Below, in pieces: positions 34,435 to 50,700 of a stretch of DNA of 64,000 nucleotides. The notes under the pieces were generated by a model, which saw only the letters and a list, made by a program, of their open reading frames with translations, made no database searches and was not told the DNA's origin. Numbering within the stretch: the first letter of the stretch is position 1; each line of letters opens with the position of its first letter. This DNA is from Pleurotus ostreatus/Saccharomyces cerevisiae fusant (lineage: Eukaryota > Opisthokonta). The stretch lies in assembly GCA_024196135.1 (NCBI GenBank), contig JAMQCK010000002.1, positions 62,001 through 126,000 of the forward strand, read 5' to 3'. A program made the translations under genes and the position numbers.

Positions 34435-36425
34435 ATGATGTGCGTGTCTTCCTGCTTTCCCGCTCATGGTCCAGCTTTCCTTGGTATCCAACAAAGGTGC
34501 GCCCCACCCAGCGCGTCCCCGTCGCGTCCTCACGCGTCCCCAGGCAACTCGGGTGTCCGCTACTTCCCGTACACGGGCTACCTCGGCCTCACACCCATCA
34601 AGGTAGAGGGCGGTACGTGCTTTCCCCGCGCCGCGAACGCGCCCTCACATTCTCCGCAGCCGTCATCACCAAGCTGGACGCGGACCGCAAGCCCCTCCTT
34701 GCCAAATGCATCACCATCGCCGTCCGCTGCTATGAAGCACGCGTCGGTCGCGCAGGCATATCACGCGCGCACACCTTGGCCGAGTACACACAAACGCTCT
34801 GGTCCAAGCCCGAAGACCAACAATACGCCGACGTTGCCGACCTCGAACTCCCATTTCGCATATCCATACCCTCCAAGGTCGGCGGCCACAGTACATGTTC
34901 TTTCGTGGAGTACAGGTGCTTCTGGAGGATAGAGGCTTGTGCGTGACTGTTTTCGTCGTCGTCGTATCGCATGCTGACTACTGCCTAGGCATCGACCATA
35001 TACCCATCTCGGCCGTCGGCACACGCAAGACGAAACACTTCGAACTCGCGTTCGTGCGCTACGACGTTCCCCCCGAGCTGCCCTTGCCATTACCCCGCCA
35101 ACGCCTTCACCTCCTCGCCGGTCGACAAGGCATATCGCAAATTCGATATCACCTGGAACCTCCCACCGCCGCAATCGGCCCACTCGACCTAGTGTCAATC
35201 CCGATCAGCGTGCTACCATTACAGCAGCCAGTGTCCGTGCGGGGTGCTTCAGTCACCATCGAACGTCGCATTCAATTCAGTGATACGGCCGCCGCTTCAT
35301 CCTCATCACCTGCATCTCCCTCATCCTCCCCCGCATCGTACTCGCATATGCCCACCCGACATAAGAACGACTCCGTCATGTCCTTGTCTAGCGACCCCTC
35401 GTCAACAATGGCTCCCTCTTCATCATCGACCATCACTCCAGACACTGCCCTTAATGCGCCATCTCTGGCAGACCTGGCGTCCACATCTGAACTACCCCTG
35501 CTACCGCCGCCGCCGCCTGTGGAACCCCAATCAGCATCCTCGTCTTCCAAGGTCCACATTAGCCACATAATTGGTGGTCAATCTTCCGGCCCGTTCGCCG
35601 TCACAGACTCTGGTGTCTGCAACAAGACGCTCACTGTCCAGTGGCCTGCCATGAAGTCCCACACGCGCTGGGCCATCGGCGAGACCATGCAGACCGAGTT
35701 GGCCTCAATCAAATACTTCGCATGTATCAAGGTTAGTTTCCGTCGCTCATGACGTCCTGGTATGAAGGCTCATTGATCCTTAGCTGGAGCTGAGTACTGC
35801 GAGAGGCCACGAGGTTGTCGATCTTGCACCCCAGGAGCTCCTCGTTGTGTCGACGAACCAATCCGAACGTCAAGTCGCCATCACCAAGTATAACGAGATC
35901 CTTGCTACAGAGCGCTCCCGCTCCAAGTCTAAGTCTCCGAGACGAACCCGCAATCCTCAGCTTCCGGAACCCCTCCCACCAACCCCAGTCAACCCCATCG
36001 TCATCCCCTCTTCATCCAACGACCGCCGGGCATCCCGTAAAACCCCACGGCGGCCCCACACCAGCTCCGGCGCGACGCATACACCTACCCTCTCCTTCAG
36101 TACCAGAGACACCAAGCCGAAGCACGCCTCCGCCATTGTCAATTTGGGCCCCGGCGCCACATACGGCTATGACATGGCGCACGCTCCAAAGTCGTATATC
36201 GCTCCCAAGATCGCCACGGTGTCGAGTGGTGGCAGCGCCATCAGCGGCTTCAGCACATCCAGCCGAGGCAGCGCGAGTGAGGATGAGCGACGGCGAGCCT
36301 CCAAGGTCGCGGACGATGCCAAGATTCGCGCCTGGGAGGAGGAGCTCGCGAGGATCGAGGCGCAGAGCCGACGCTCAAGCGACCTCCTCGGCTTCGGACG
36401 CAAGTTACGGCGGCTGGTACGATGA
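34435..36425 (+). CDS. Arrestin-like (alpha-arrestin, LDB19/ART-type) trafficking adaptor
   Basis: Five exons, 34435-34483, 34544-34612, 34660-34938, 34989-35731 and 35784-36425, give 593 residues. The N-terminal half has the arrestin-fold strands typical of fungal alpha-arrestins: GYLGLTPIKVEG, AVITKLDADRKPLLAKCITI, YTQTLWSKPEDQQYADVADL, LELPFRISIPSKV, VEYRCFWRIE, HIPISAVGTRKTKHFELAF. A second arrestin block includes CNKTLTVQWPAMKSHTRWAI. Between and after them are Ser-rich linkers, and the C-terminus has a charged, coiled-coil-like stretch. Alpha-arrestins link membrane cargo to Rsp5, whose gene is at 4599-7597, but I see no PPxY motif here. The first exon is the least certain: the start at 34435 (MM) is chosen because it alone joins in phase. 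Confidence 0.8.
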
Positions 36426-36860
36426 GGTGCGCGGTAGCTTCGAGGGTGCGTCCATGTGCAGTAGCGCTGCATGGTGACCTCTGGGCTTTGGTTGGCTTTC
36501 ACGGACCTTGGATTCACGTTGTTCACTGCTATCGATCCATACTGCATTGCCATGTGTAACATTATTCTACATGCACTTTCTGTCTATTGCACCAATCGCA
36601 TACCCGAATATGAGGATATGCTCGTCGTCTCCATCTGCAGGAGACCCCCTTCAGTGATAGGCATCGCCGACGCAACTCCCGAATCCCCAACACATCACGC
36701 AACAGAACCTCGAGGTCGCTGCTCTAGCGTGGTGACGTAACATCGGCGTCTTCCGCCGGCTATTTGCGGCCTCCAAAGAAACCATCCCGCTCCGGGTTGG
36801 CGCCAGAGACTTCGAACTCTGTCCCGTTCAGGCGTTCGCACGCGAGACCCTCCCTCCGCC
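36426..36860. other. Intergenic, arrestin-like 3' end to CBP4 start
   Basis: 435 bp without supported coding sequence; it includes the CBP4 promoter. Confidence 0.5.
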
Positions 36861-37989
36861 ATGTCGAGCACGCTCCCTTTCCTCACCAAAGTGTCGGTAT
36901 ATTGTACGGGAGGTCAGTACTTTGTGCCCTCTTTTGTTGTCCACGTTTTCCTTGTCGAATTCGGCCTTTTCCTCCCACTCCACGTTCCCCTTGGCTCGTC
37001 TGCAAGTGCCCTCCTCGGGGACTTACCGAGCGATGCCGCGCGCGCAGCGATGGTCGTTGCCCCCCTTCCCCTCCCTTCTCCACACCCACATCATCCACCT
37101 CTGCGCCCCAGCCCTTCTCGCCGGACCCGAAGTTCGTGCTTCGCAAGGTCTGCTTCTTCTTGCGGGAAGAGATACCGCGCGCCGGTGCCGGGGGCCGCTG
37201 CCCGCCTCCCTTCATCTGCCTTCGATTTAGCCTCTCTGCCCGCGCCCCCTCTGCATAGCGGACCGACGCAGCGGGCTAGCGCCTGCAAGGCGCCCTTCAT
37301 CGCGACCGCATCGCCAAGGCTGTCCGGCCTAGGCGCCCCCACCGCACGCACTGATTCGCCCCGCGCGATCTATCACATCTGCATTCGCCTGCACTTCGGG
37401 CTTCCTTAGCTTCCTGTTTGAGTACGTCCTTGTTGATCATACAGCTGCTGACCGGCTTGCAGCCGCGGCCTTTGGGTGGGCGCTTATGAAGAGTAAGTAA
37501 GCGCTTGTGACGGTGTCTCCTACTTGCTAAGAGCAGCCTTTGCGGGCGGCTAGTTACCGTGCCCACGCCGGACCAGGTGTACAAGGTAAGCGTAGATGCG
37601 CTTGTCATGATTTTGGGGTCAACGGTCGCTCAGAAACGGCTTGCTAACTGCTACTGTAGGAGATGTCTCCGGATCTGCAGCGTGCGGTCGACTTGAAGAG
37701 GCAGGTGCCGCACGGCCAAGCACCCTTGGTCGCGCAGGTGAGTCGACTCGTGCTCTACCCCGACGTCGCCTCCCCGTCGGCCTTCCTGCTTTGATCCTCC
37801 CTTCGCGGACGCCTTGTGCTTGCGGCGCCCCCTTCTTGCACGACCTCGGTCACTTCCTTTACGTTCCCCGTCTTCGCCGACCTACACATTGCTAACCTTG
37901 CCTTCCGGCTGCAGGCGCGTGCCCAGGCGCACGCCGTGCCCGCCGACGACCCAGACAATGTCAAGCCCATATGGTCGGATCGACGCTAG
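36861..37989 (+). CDS. CBP4: Cbp4-like mitochondrial complex III assembly factor
   Basis: Five exons, 36861-36912, 37463-37492, 37554-37585, 37660-37737 and 37915-37989, give 88 residues in phase. The N-terminus MSSTLPFLTKVSVYCTG leads into a short membrane segment (AAAFGWALMK). The family signature TVPTPDQVYKEMSPDLQRAV follows, then the C-terminal DPDNVKPIW. Cbp4 is a small inner-membrane protein that helps newly made cytochrome b assemble into ubiquinol-cytochrome c reductase. Size and motif order fit the fungal family. The first intron is 550 nt, about ten times the usual size here, GC-rich and open in frame for most of its length. Intron 4 is 177 nt. Confidence 0.83.
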
Positions 37990-39765
37990 GGTTCTGTCTG
38001 CTTCTGTCTCGTAGGCTACGCTTGCTTTGTCAAAGTCGAGTCTACGATGCGTTTGATTACGCTTGCAAACACCTCTCAGTCCACGTTGGCGCCGCCAGGT
38101 GTCCCGAATCATTGCACACGACGATCAGTCAAAAGTGGTTGCCGTGCTCTTCACGGTGACGATATAGTCGCGTCGGCTGGTAGCAACATCCGGCTCTATC
38201 TACATAGCATCCACAATGAAGTTGTAAGCCGCTCGAGGTCCTGTCAGTCGAGGTAAGGCTTACTAGCATCGCCCGACGCCAGCGAAGGCAGCTACTGTGG
38301 CAGACCAAGAGAGCCGGGTACCCATCAGTTAATAGAGGGAGACTTCCTGCTGTCCACGCGTCATGTAGCACAGTGGATGAAACACCCTTTAGTGCGGTCG
38401 TCCACTTTTACTGGCAAGTTGAGACCATGTTCCCGCTACCATTTATGGTAGTGGGTTATGGGGACGGAACGCAAAACCGCTCTTGGCGGAGACTGACGGA
38501 TTCTGAGGACTGTCACGTGCAATGCACATGCTTGAGCCTTCGAAGGTCTCGACCGCTCGGCATTCGCCGTACGCGGCTTCCCTCCTGCACCGGATCTCGA
38601 CGACTTTCTATTGGCTTTTGACACCATCTCCCATCTTTAGAGCCGTGCAAAGGAATTATCAGAGTTATTGACTTCTGCCGTTATCTGTCTAGTGACCAAG
38701 CGGAGGACAAGATATCTACCGTCACCGAGCACAGACAACGCCCGAGGCCTGAGCGCCCGCAATGCTAACGTTCAGTCTTTAAGGTCGAAGGTCTACTAGT
38801 ACACCCAACAGCGCACACCGGAAGATTAGGAGCTGCGCTTCGATATCGCGTCGACACGCGAGCCCTTTAGAGGCCGTGCTCTCCGCTGCTGAAGGACGCC
38901 GGAAGACCATGATGAAGACCCGCAGGTGTGAGACCGAAACTGAAGCGGCGCGCTAAGAACAACCATGAGAAGCTCTCTGCTAGCGCGGCAACGATGCGCG
39001 ATGACATGCCCAAGATACAGTGTGGGATCGTAGGGACAGTTCGCCGCGGTTTCGCTGCGTTGAACTCATTGTACATCCCCTTACTGACCGCCTCGCGTAT
39101 CCGTCCACAGTGCGTGCTCTTGACAAGGGTTATTCTGACGCAACGACAAAAAGGTGCAGTTACTTCGCTCGCTACCTCAAACGACATTCACATGAGGAAC
39201 ACACGTCTATTACTGCTTGCTATGGCTTGCGATGCAGAGGCTGTCAGAATCAAACCAGGGCAATTCACTGTAGATGGATGCCTGAAGCCTGATTGGTAGC
39301 GGGCCCTGCCGTGCAACGGCCCTTTTGAGTTATTCAACTTCCGGCATTCGCCGTGTGTGCCGCGATCACGTGCGAAACGTCCATCCCAACGGCGCCGCCG
39401 TGGCTCGCTGTGCTCCAGCTGAAAAAAAGACCCTCGACTGATGTCTTTGCATTGTTTCCCACTTGCCCACTTAGCTCAAGGATCGCCGAATTGTAGTGCA
39501 TTCACGAGAATTACGGAATAGATATCTCTAAAACCAGGACAGCCTGCCATAGCGTTGTAAGACTGGGGAACGTCCGACAGTAAGCCATTGAAACGAAGCC
39601 ATGTAGTGCACAATAATGTGGGGACTAACGCGGAGGACTGGGGGACTAACATGGTAGACTGGATCGTACGATGAGAGGTGCAGAATGATAGGAATTCAAT
39701 GAGATAAATGTACAGCAGAGGCGCCGCCTCCAAACTACATCAACAACCAGTCCGTTTCCCCTTGC
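37990..39765. other. Gene-free stretch
   Basis: 1.8 kb with only short frames of poor composition on both strands. I could not link any by splice sites and recognise no transposon, tRNA or tandem repeat. It separates CBP4 (+) from the 3' end of the SIP5-like gene (-). Confidence 0.45.
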
Positions 39766-41856
39766 CTAAGCGACGCTCCTGCCCTGAGCCACGAGAGGCG
39801 GCACTGAATCCAGGACAGAGGAAGCTTCGACGCCACCCTTAACGGAAGCCGCGTCACTGTCGACACCAGACGGCAGCAATGGCTCGTTCGCCTGGTCGTC
39901 ATCCAAAGCCGGTGTTGACGGAAGCTCGACATAGGGCCCGTCATTCGCAGGGAACATGGATGACGTTGTCGAGTTCCGCCGACCGACAGGGGAGTCCGTC
40001 GAGGGCGAAGACGATGCGGCTGGTGAGTCCTGGGAGGCTTCAGCTTCCGCGCGTGGCTCAGCCTGATCAACCGGTACAGATGAAGGGGATGGACCATCCT
40101 CTAGGGGTGTCGAAGACGCCGTGGGCGTCGGTGGGGAGTCTGGGGTGGGCGAGTGATTATCTACAGGTGCAGAGGTGGGTGGGGCTGGAACGTCCTCCGT
40201 TATATCGACCGTCGGCTGCGAAGGCCTGTCCGCTGCCGCAGGTTGGGGTGTCACATCGCCGTCCGCCCCACTGGCAAGCAGTGCGCTTGCAGTGAGCGTC
40301 GAGCTTAGCGCGGCGTTGAGTGTTGAAAACGGCGTCGTGGGCGTACTTGATGGCAGTAGCGGGGGACTACTCGACAGTGGCTGCGCCGCAGAAGGTGAGG
40401 GCGAACCGCTGCGGATCTGGGCAGAAGACGAACTGGGAGTAGCCCCCGAAGGTGCAGCAGCTACTTGGGAGCTGCCGGACGACGATGTCGACGTTCGCTG
40501 CGGCTCCGGAGCAGCAGCAGATCCACTGTCAACGGATGCACCGCCGTCTTCGCTCCCTCGCGCGGCCGCGGTGCTAGGGCCCGCATCGCCATTCTTCTTC
40601 TTGTTCTTCTTGTCTTTCTTCTTCTGCTTCTCCTCCTCGGCTTTGCGTTTACGCTCTTCCTCCTCGTGCTGTATAAGCGAGAGGCGCATGGCCTCCATGA
40701 GCATAAGCTGCGATGCGTGTAAGTAATGGCGCCGATGCAGCAATTGCAAAGGCACACCTCTTCCAAATCCTGGCCTCCCATACCAACGAACTGGTCGAAG
40801 GCGCCACCGCCCTGATTCTGCCGTCGTCGGGATCTGCGGCTGCCAGAACCGCTGTCCTGATCGCCCTCCTGGGTGCTCGCGGCTTCCTCGGGGCTGAGTG
40901 CATGGACACGGCCTGATGATACCCCGACAGGGATGAGGCGGTCACCGACCTGCCGCATGATAATGCGACGGTTAGCACGGCGGGCAACTGCGGCGCGCAC
41001 GGCTGCGAGCTTCTGTTCCCAGTCAGGACGGATTTGATCTTGCAGAGGGTTAGCTGCGAGCGGATTGATTCAAGGGCATGCCTACCCGTCGTCACCACTT
41101 CGGGACTGTCAGCGCTAAAGCTCTTCTGACGACGCTTATGACGCTGAGGGGCGGGAGTGTCGACAGACAGCTGAGAGCCCTTCGGAGAGCTGGAGAAGGG
41201 AGAAGGTGCGCCATCGCTGTTCAGACCAGCGCGCCATGGAGGGGGAGTGTATACGACGCCGAAGTTCTCCTGAACGCAATATGGGCAGGCAGCTGGTTCA
41301 GAGACGACATGGGTCGTAGTCGGTTCCGCTCGCTTGATTTGTACGAAGCACTCTGTGCAGATAGCCTGGTCACAGCAGCGAGAATGGTTGATATTTGGAG
41401 GGTAATACTAGATTGACGTAATGTTATGAGCGGAGGATGGTCAGCGACAGGGTGCATAGCACACACCAGGAAGCAGATGGGGCATTCTACAGCGCCTCTG
41501 TAGATCGCCGCCTCGTTCTTCGCCGATTCCTTCGTAAGTGGTGGGCGTTTACTCGACCGCAGGCTACTTGAGGATGTTGAAGACTCGACTCGAAAAGCTG
41601 TGTTCGCGTCGGACAACATGTCCGCGTTCTGAGGCGGTTGCTTTCGATGGGCTAGGATGGTATCGTCATCCCAGTCCTCTTCGTAGTCCTCCAGCGGTCG
41701 GTAGAACGGCGCCAACTTGCGCGCGCATATCAGCTGCGACACAATCGCCTGATTCCAGTCCCGAGGGCCGGTGTAGACGCCCTGAGGCGTAAGGAAGCCA
41801 AACTCGACGGTGTCGTCCTGATGGCGGTGACTAGCGGAGGATGAGCTGTTTCCCAT
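39766..41856 (-). CDS. SIP5: SIP5-like protein with a RING-type zinc-binding domain
   Basis: Four exons, 41856-41467, 41407-41086, 41038-40758 and 40707-39766, give 644 residues. It starts MGNSSSS, a strong N-myristoylation pattern, which is why I chose this ATG over one 51 bp upstream. Family signatures are LTPQGVYTGPRDWNQAIVSQ, LAPFYRPLEDYEEDWDDD, and a cysteine cluster spanning intron 1: VECPICFL, then SRCCDQAICTECF, then ACPYC. LMLMEAMRLSLIQHEEEERK begins a charged helix. The last 260 residues are Ser/Thr/Pro-rich and disordered. Yeast Sip5 binds the Snf1 kinase complex and the phosphatase Glc7-Reg1; the basidiomycete role is not known to me. It is divergent from the SERCA gene. Confidence 0.87.
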
Positions 41857-42472
41857 GACGGGCGACAGCAACGACGGTGAACGGCGACGGCGATGAGCAG
41901 CTCGCAAGTGCCCGTGTGTCAGAGGAGGACGGTCACGATGTGTGACGGCTTATTGACCTCTGTGGTTTCGTGACGACATAGACATCCGCGTGCGAACTCT
42001 CAGAGTGCGGAAGTTCTGTGGCTTTCCGTCACCGCACGGCTTGCGTACGACCTTGAAGGCAGCGGCCCAAGAGCTATAGCTGAAAATGACTACAAGCCTT
42101 GTTTATCGTTTCGCAAAGGTTGTCTCTGTCGTGTTGGGCTTACGATGGACCTGACCTGGACCACAGCTGATCAAAGTACCCACTGAGCTTCTTGTTTTCA
42201 TTGCATGTTACGTTGCCACAAAGTCGATGGGATACAAAGTCTAACGCGCTCAGACTCAGACTATCCTACTGAGACTTTTCTGGTACTTTATGGCAATTCC
42301 GAAAGACTTGTGGGCGCGTATGTGGAGGCCGGGGTAGAGGTGTGAAGGACACGTCGGCTGTCACGTGTCGATCAGTAATTTCAGGAAGCGCCGGTGCTTG
42401 CTACAGCGCAGCGAGTCTTCTTGCCTCCCTCCCCCCTCCACATAGTCCCCACCACTCAAGTTTGCGTTCATT
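41857..42472. promoter_or_regulatory. Divergent promoter region, SIP5 / SERCA
   Basis: 616 bp between divergent starts. The part next to the SERCA ATG is CT-rich (42418-42440), a common feature of fungal transcription starts. No TATA box was identified. Confidence 0.4.
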
Positions 42473-45865
<3,393 letters not shown>

Positions 45866-46090
45866 AGACGCATAGAATCGAATAATCTATTGTAGTTCTG
45901 TTGTAAGGGTACGCGGCAGACCGCGTTAGGCTGTAGATGGCACAGCACTCATAATCGAGCCCTTGCGTCTGCTGCTCTGCAGTACATCATCCTGTCTGAA
46001 ACGCAGTCTCATCCGGAAACCCAAAGCCGCGCTTTGCTTATAGCGAGCGCTCCAATTGTGGCTGGGCTGGACCTTTCGCGAACCACCATC

Positions 46091-46835
46091 ATGTCCTCCC
46101 TTGGTCGAGCAGCTATCCCGCGATTCTTCCTGCTAAGTAGAGGGGCGGATAACGAGCTCTACGAGGCATGGCGGGACGCTGTCAAGGAGGTGGCTCCCGC
46201 CAGTGTTCACGATAAATTCGAGCTTGTGCGCGGAGACTTGAAGGAGCTTCCCGCGAAGAAGATAACTGTTGATTGCGTCGTATCGCCCGCGAATTCGTAT
46301 GGCATCATGGATGGAGGGTAAGTACATGAAGTTGGCGTGTACGCATACGTATCTGATTGTTTTATAAACCAGGTACGACCTCGCCTTGTCCTTGATGTTC
46401 AAGGGCAAAGGCAAGGAAGGCGAAAAGACGTTGACACGCCATTGCCAGGCAGCCTTGCGCGAGAAATGGGCGGGCTACCTCCCGCCGTCCTCCTGCATGC
46501 TGATGCCTATTCCCGCCGAGGTAGAGAACCCGCTGAAGGCGAAGGTCCTCGCGGTCCTCCCCACGATGCGCATCCCCGAGGACGCCAGCTGGAACCGCGA
46601 CCTGGTGTACAACTCGATGTGGGCGCTCCTGAACGCCATACGCACGCACGGCGCGCCCCTCGAGAGCGTGCTGCTCACGGGGCTGGGCACGGGCACCGGG
46701 TACGTGAGTCCGAAGCGCTGCGCTGCGCAGATGATGCTGGCCGTAAAACACTTCGTGGAGGGCATACCCGAGAACGGGACGTGGAACGACGTAATGCCGG
46801 TGGCGCTCGAAGTTGACAAGACGTTCAAGTTGTAG
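46091..46835 (+). CDS. Macro-domain-like protein (YMR087W-type)
   Basis: Two exons, 46091-46317 and 46373-46835, give 229 residues. Macro-domain features are visible: FELVRGDLKELP, then VDCVVSPANSYGIMDGG (the ADP-ribose-binding loop), a helix with LTRHCQAALREKW, LVYNSMWALLNAIR, and the glycine-rich phosphate loop LLTGLGTGTGYVSP. YMR087W of yeast, a putative ADP-ribose-1''-phosphate phosphatase, has the same order. It probably binds or processes ADP-ribose derivatives, for example those left by tRNA splicing; this is inference. No targeting signal is seen. It starts 225 bp after the SERCA stop. Confidence 0.85.
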
Positions 46836-47797
46836 GAGAGTTGGCTTTCGAAGATGGAGAAGTGGGTGGGACCCTGCCCAGGTCGGGAGTAGAGATGGAG
46901 GCGGCAGGAGCGTTTGTTGACTTGCGTACCTATGACGCTGTAATTGTGTATGGTTGGAGAGGAATGAAGACGCCTCTTTGCGATTCCGAGCGTTCGTCGG
47001 GCTTCTCTTCATTGCATTCTCAGCGGGAGGGGAGCTGGTACTTCCTGAGTATATCGGAACTGTTCGTCAAGCACCATAGGCGTTGAACAGACCCTGAGGC
47101 CATCTGCTCTTGCTGCGCTCGCTACCGGCCAAAACACGGAACTTCAGAAGAAGTTCAGGAAATCTGGGGCACAAACAGACTCAGGAGCGGACAGGGTGCA
47201 GAAAACTGTGCCGGGTGACATAATGGAGAAGAAGGACGGGTGTTGGCAAGACAAGGAGGATAGAATTCAAGTGAGACCAGCGCGACAGTACACAGGCAGC
47301 CTGGTAGCCACAGCAAGGGTACAATCAAGGAGGGCGAAGCCACAGCTGAGGGGGTAGAGCGGGCAGTAACGTTGAAGTTCAAGCCGTACGCCACATCTTG
47401 CCGTTTCAAGACCAGGATTTATTCCCACGATTTGGGTGGAGGGCGACGGCTTTGCGCGAGGTTACCTCCCACCGACGAGCTCTCTAATAGGTCTATCGTA
47501 TCCTTACGGTTCCGTTATTTTCTATTTGGTGGAGGCTTATCCTAGGTTTTGGGCAGCAGCGGGCTCGTCTCTTCCCACCTCGCACCTGTCGAAATCTTGG
47601 TTTTCTAGGGCCAGCTACGCGACCACGGGTACCCAGCGCGACACGACGTCGACATATCCTGCGTCAAAAACGGCCCCGGCGACGTTCACGGTCCTCCCCT
47701 GTCGTATCCCAGCAGACATCCCAGAAGGTCAACGAGTCGACGGCGAGCACCCGCCCTACACTTTCGTAATACCTAATCTTTCGCAAATCCTCTTATA
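46836..47797. other. Intergenic, upstream of the PUF gene
   Basis: 962 bp with no supported gene. It probably holds the 3' end of the macro-domain gene and a long 5' leader for the PUF gene, as often found for RNA-binding regulators. Confidence 0.45.
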
Positions 47798-50700
47798 ATG
47801 TCTCTATCGGCCTCGGACAACAATGGATCCTATTCGAGGATTCCTCACAGTGGCAAAACGCCCCCACCGGCACCCTCTGCGGCATATGCAAAGAGGTGCG
47901 TGGCACGACCCCGTGGCGCGCGCAGGCGTACTGAAAAAAGTCTCACAGGGCGCGAGAGCTCCAGGCTTCAGAGAGCCTCGGTGGCGGCGCGCGGTACAGG
48001 CCTCCTGCGCTGCGCGCGTTAGCCTCGGGCGGCTCTCCTCCTAACGAGGCGCCTCCTTCGATCACGTCTCCGCCGGAGGGAGGCCTCCCGCCCCCGAGTA
48101 ATTACCCTCCTGGATTTAGGAGGGCTAGGGCTGGAACCCTCCCCTCGAACGTCCAACTTGCCGCGCAGCGCTTCGCCGCGGCGTCGACGAACCTCAGCCC
48201 TTCCCCGTCCTCGGAGTCATTGCTCGAGCAGCAGTCCATGCAGCCATCTGCGTCTACCCCGTCCGCATTCGCCCCAGCGCGCCCCAGCCTGCGTCACTCA
48301 GCATCAGTTGCGGGCCCAGTTGCATCAGCAACGGGCGAACGCAACAGTCGCCTTAGGTCGGGATCTCTCACGCTCCCCAGCCGCGGGCTTTCCAACGCGT
48401 TTCCGTCCGTTCTGTCGACGTCCTGGCTGACGTCGGGCGGAGGCGCGGGTTTTACCACGTTGGACGAGTTGCACTCGATGACTTCCGGCGAGTCGCAGTC
48501 CGGCGACTTCGACGTGCATACATTGGATTACCTGGGCTTGGACGACGCGCACCTCGGTCACGACTTGCACCGTCTGCAGCCACAGGCGGCGACTATCTCG
48601 GAGCTGCGCAACCAGATGCAGCAGAACCTGGCTGGCAATCTCACGACGAACCCTTCGCGTCTACGTGCGAGCACCGTCTCAAACCCGTACCGCGCGAGGC
48701 CGTCGGCGAACTCGCTGATGCCTACACCTGCTGCCGAAGAGGAAGAGGAGTACTTTGACGAATATAACGACCGCCACACTACGTTTAGTCGACAGCGCCT
48801 CAACAGCTACGAAGTGTCCGGCCCCGATGCCTACTCTCAGTACGTTGCGCAGGGCTTCAAGTCGACAGACCACCTTGCGCCCGCTCGCCCCCGCGCTATC
48901 TCGGTTGGCAACCTAGAGGAGCCCATGCGCACTATCACCCGTCGCGCTACGACTGCCGACCTCCACCCCTACGTGAACAACCTCGACTCGCAGCCCCCGC
49001 CTCTGCCGGTGCCCCAAAACATTCCGCCTACGATACCCAGCCCTGCTACGATCCTGAAGGAGAAGCTGACCGCTCGTGGGGGTACGTCCCCGAACGTGCA
49101 CTTCCCGAATGGCGAGCAGCCCCGCGGTTCCTCGTACCTCGCCGCGCCGGGCGGTCAGAACCGCTCTGTGTCTCCGAAGTCCGAGCCCCAGTCTCAGCAG
49201 GCGCAGACCCCCACGAGGTCCCTCTGGATTGGCAACCTCGACAGCGCTGTCACGAGCGAGCAACTTATCCACCACTTCGCTCCCTACGGCGCCATTGAGT
49301 CGCTCAGACTGCTCCCTGAGAAGGTACGCACTAACCCCGCTTTCTCCAGCACATACCTCATCTCTATTGCAGGAGTGTGGCTTCGTGAACTTCGTTGATC
49401 AGGCGGACGCCATCCGCGCGAAGGACGATGTACTGAACAGGCTGGGGGGTAACATCGGCATGCCGAATGGCCAGACCGTTCGCATTGGCTTCGGGAAGGC
49501 CGACAGTGCGCCTGTCGCGCCGGCGAAGGGCAACCCCACGAGCCCTGGACCCACTGCTCAGGCAGCGTCCAAGTCGGTGGCGACTACCCCGGGCATGGCG
49601 GGCATGGAGTCGCAGCTGCAGTCTACGCCCACTCGTGCGCTTTGGATCGGGTCTATCCCGTCCACGACGACGCCTGCCACGATCCTGAGCGTGTTCAGCC
49701 CTTACGGCCCTATTGAGTCTGCGCGTGTTCTTACTCACAAGAACTGTGGCTTCGGTAAGTCTATGCACCCGTGTACCTTTCGTGCACCTTCTAACCCGCC
49801 CACAGTCAACTTCGAGCGTCTGGATGACGCTGTACGCGCTCGCAAGGCGCTGAACGGCCGCGATGTCTTGGGTAGCGACGTCGGTGCCATCCGCATCGGC
49901 TTCGCCAAGGTCCCTGTCAAGAACGGCGCCGAGGGCGGCGAGGAGAACGCGCCTGCGACGTCCGTCACGGGCGTAGGCGACCTTAGCGTTGGCGCTACCA
50001 TCCAAGCTCTGCGCAACGTCAAGGGGGCGTCCACGATCCCTTCCGACCAGCAGGTGCTGAGCGGCATGGTGGAGAATTACAGGTCGAACTTGCTGCTGAG
50101 CATGATTGCCTCGGGCAAGCACAACTTGCCTGCGGAGGCTGGCTCGATTCTCTCCAGCCTGGCGGCGGCTGTCACCGAGCAGCAGATGATTATGCGCGAG
50201 TTGAGCGGTGGCGACCTGTCGGCTGAGCAAGACATCGCGGCTCTCGCAGGTATGTGCTCAGGTGTTGTGTGATGCAGACCTGTGCTGACTGTCAAGCAGA
50301 GTTCCGCCCGCCTACGATGTACTACACACAGATTCCCTCTGTGACAGAGCGCTCGCACAACAGGCGTTGGGATGCGGCTAAGCTGCGCGACTTGCGCAAG
50401 CGGTTGGATTCTGGCACCATGACTGTCGAGGACATCGACGGCATCGTCGGCGAGTTCATCGAGGGCGAGATCGTCGACCTCGCGTCGGATTGGCTCGGCA
50501 ACACGGTAAGCAAGGTTCTTCACAAACTTTGCCCAAGATATTCATACTGGGTCGCAGGTCGTGCAGAAGTTATTCGAGAAGTGCAGCGCCACCCCGAGGC
50601 TAGCCATGCTGGAGCGGTTGGCGCCTCACCTCGCCATGATTGGCATCCACAAAAATGGCACTTGGGCCGCGCAGAAGGTCATCGAGTGCGTGCAGACGAT

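Noticed and set aside
38867..39299. Overlapping frames of 106 and 123 codons on opposite strands in the gene-free stretch
   Set aside because: Neither resembles a known protein, and mutual overlap on opposite strands is typical of chance frames in GC-rich DNA.
39300..39330. GC-rich hairpin followed by T residues, resembling a rho-independent terminator
   Set aside because: Such terminators are bacterial; this is fungal nuclear DNA and the arms are only 5 bp.
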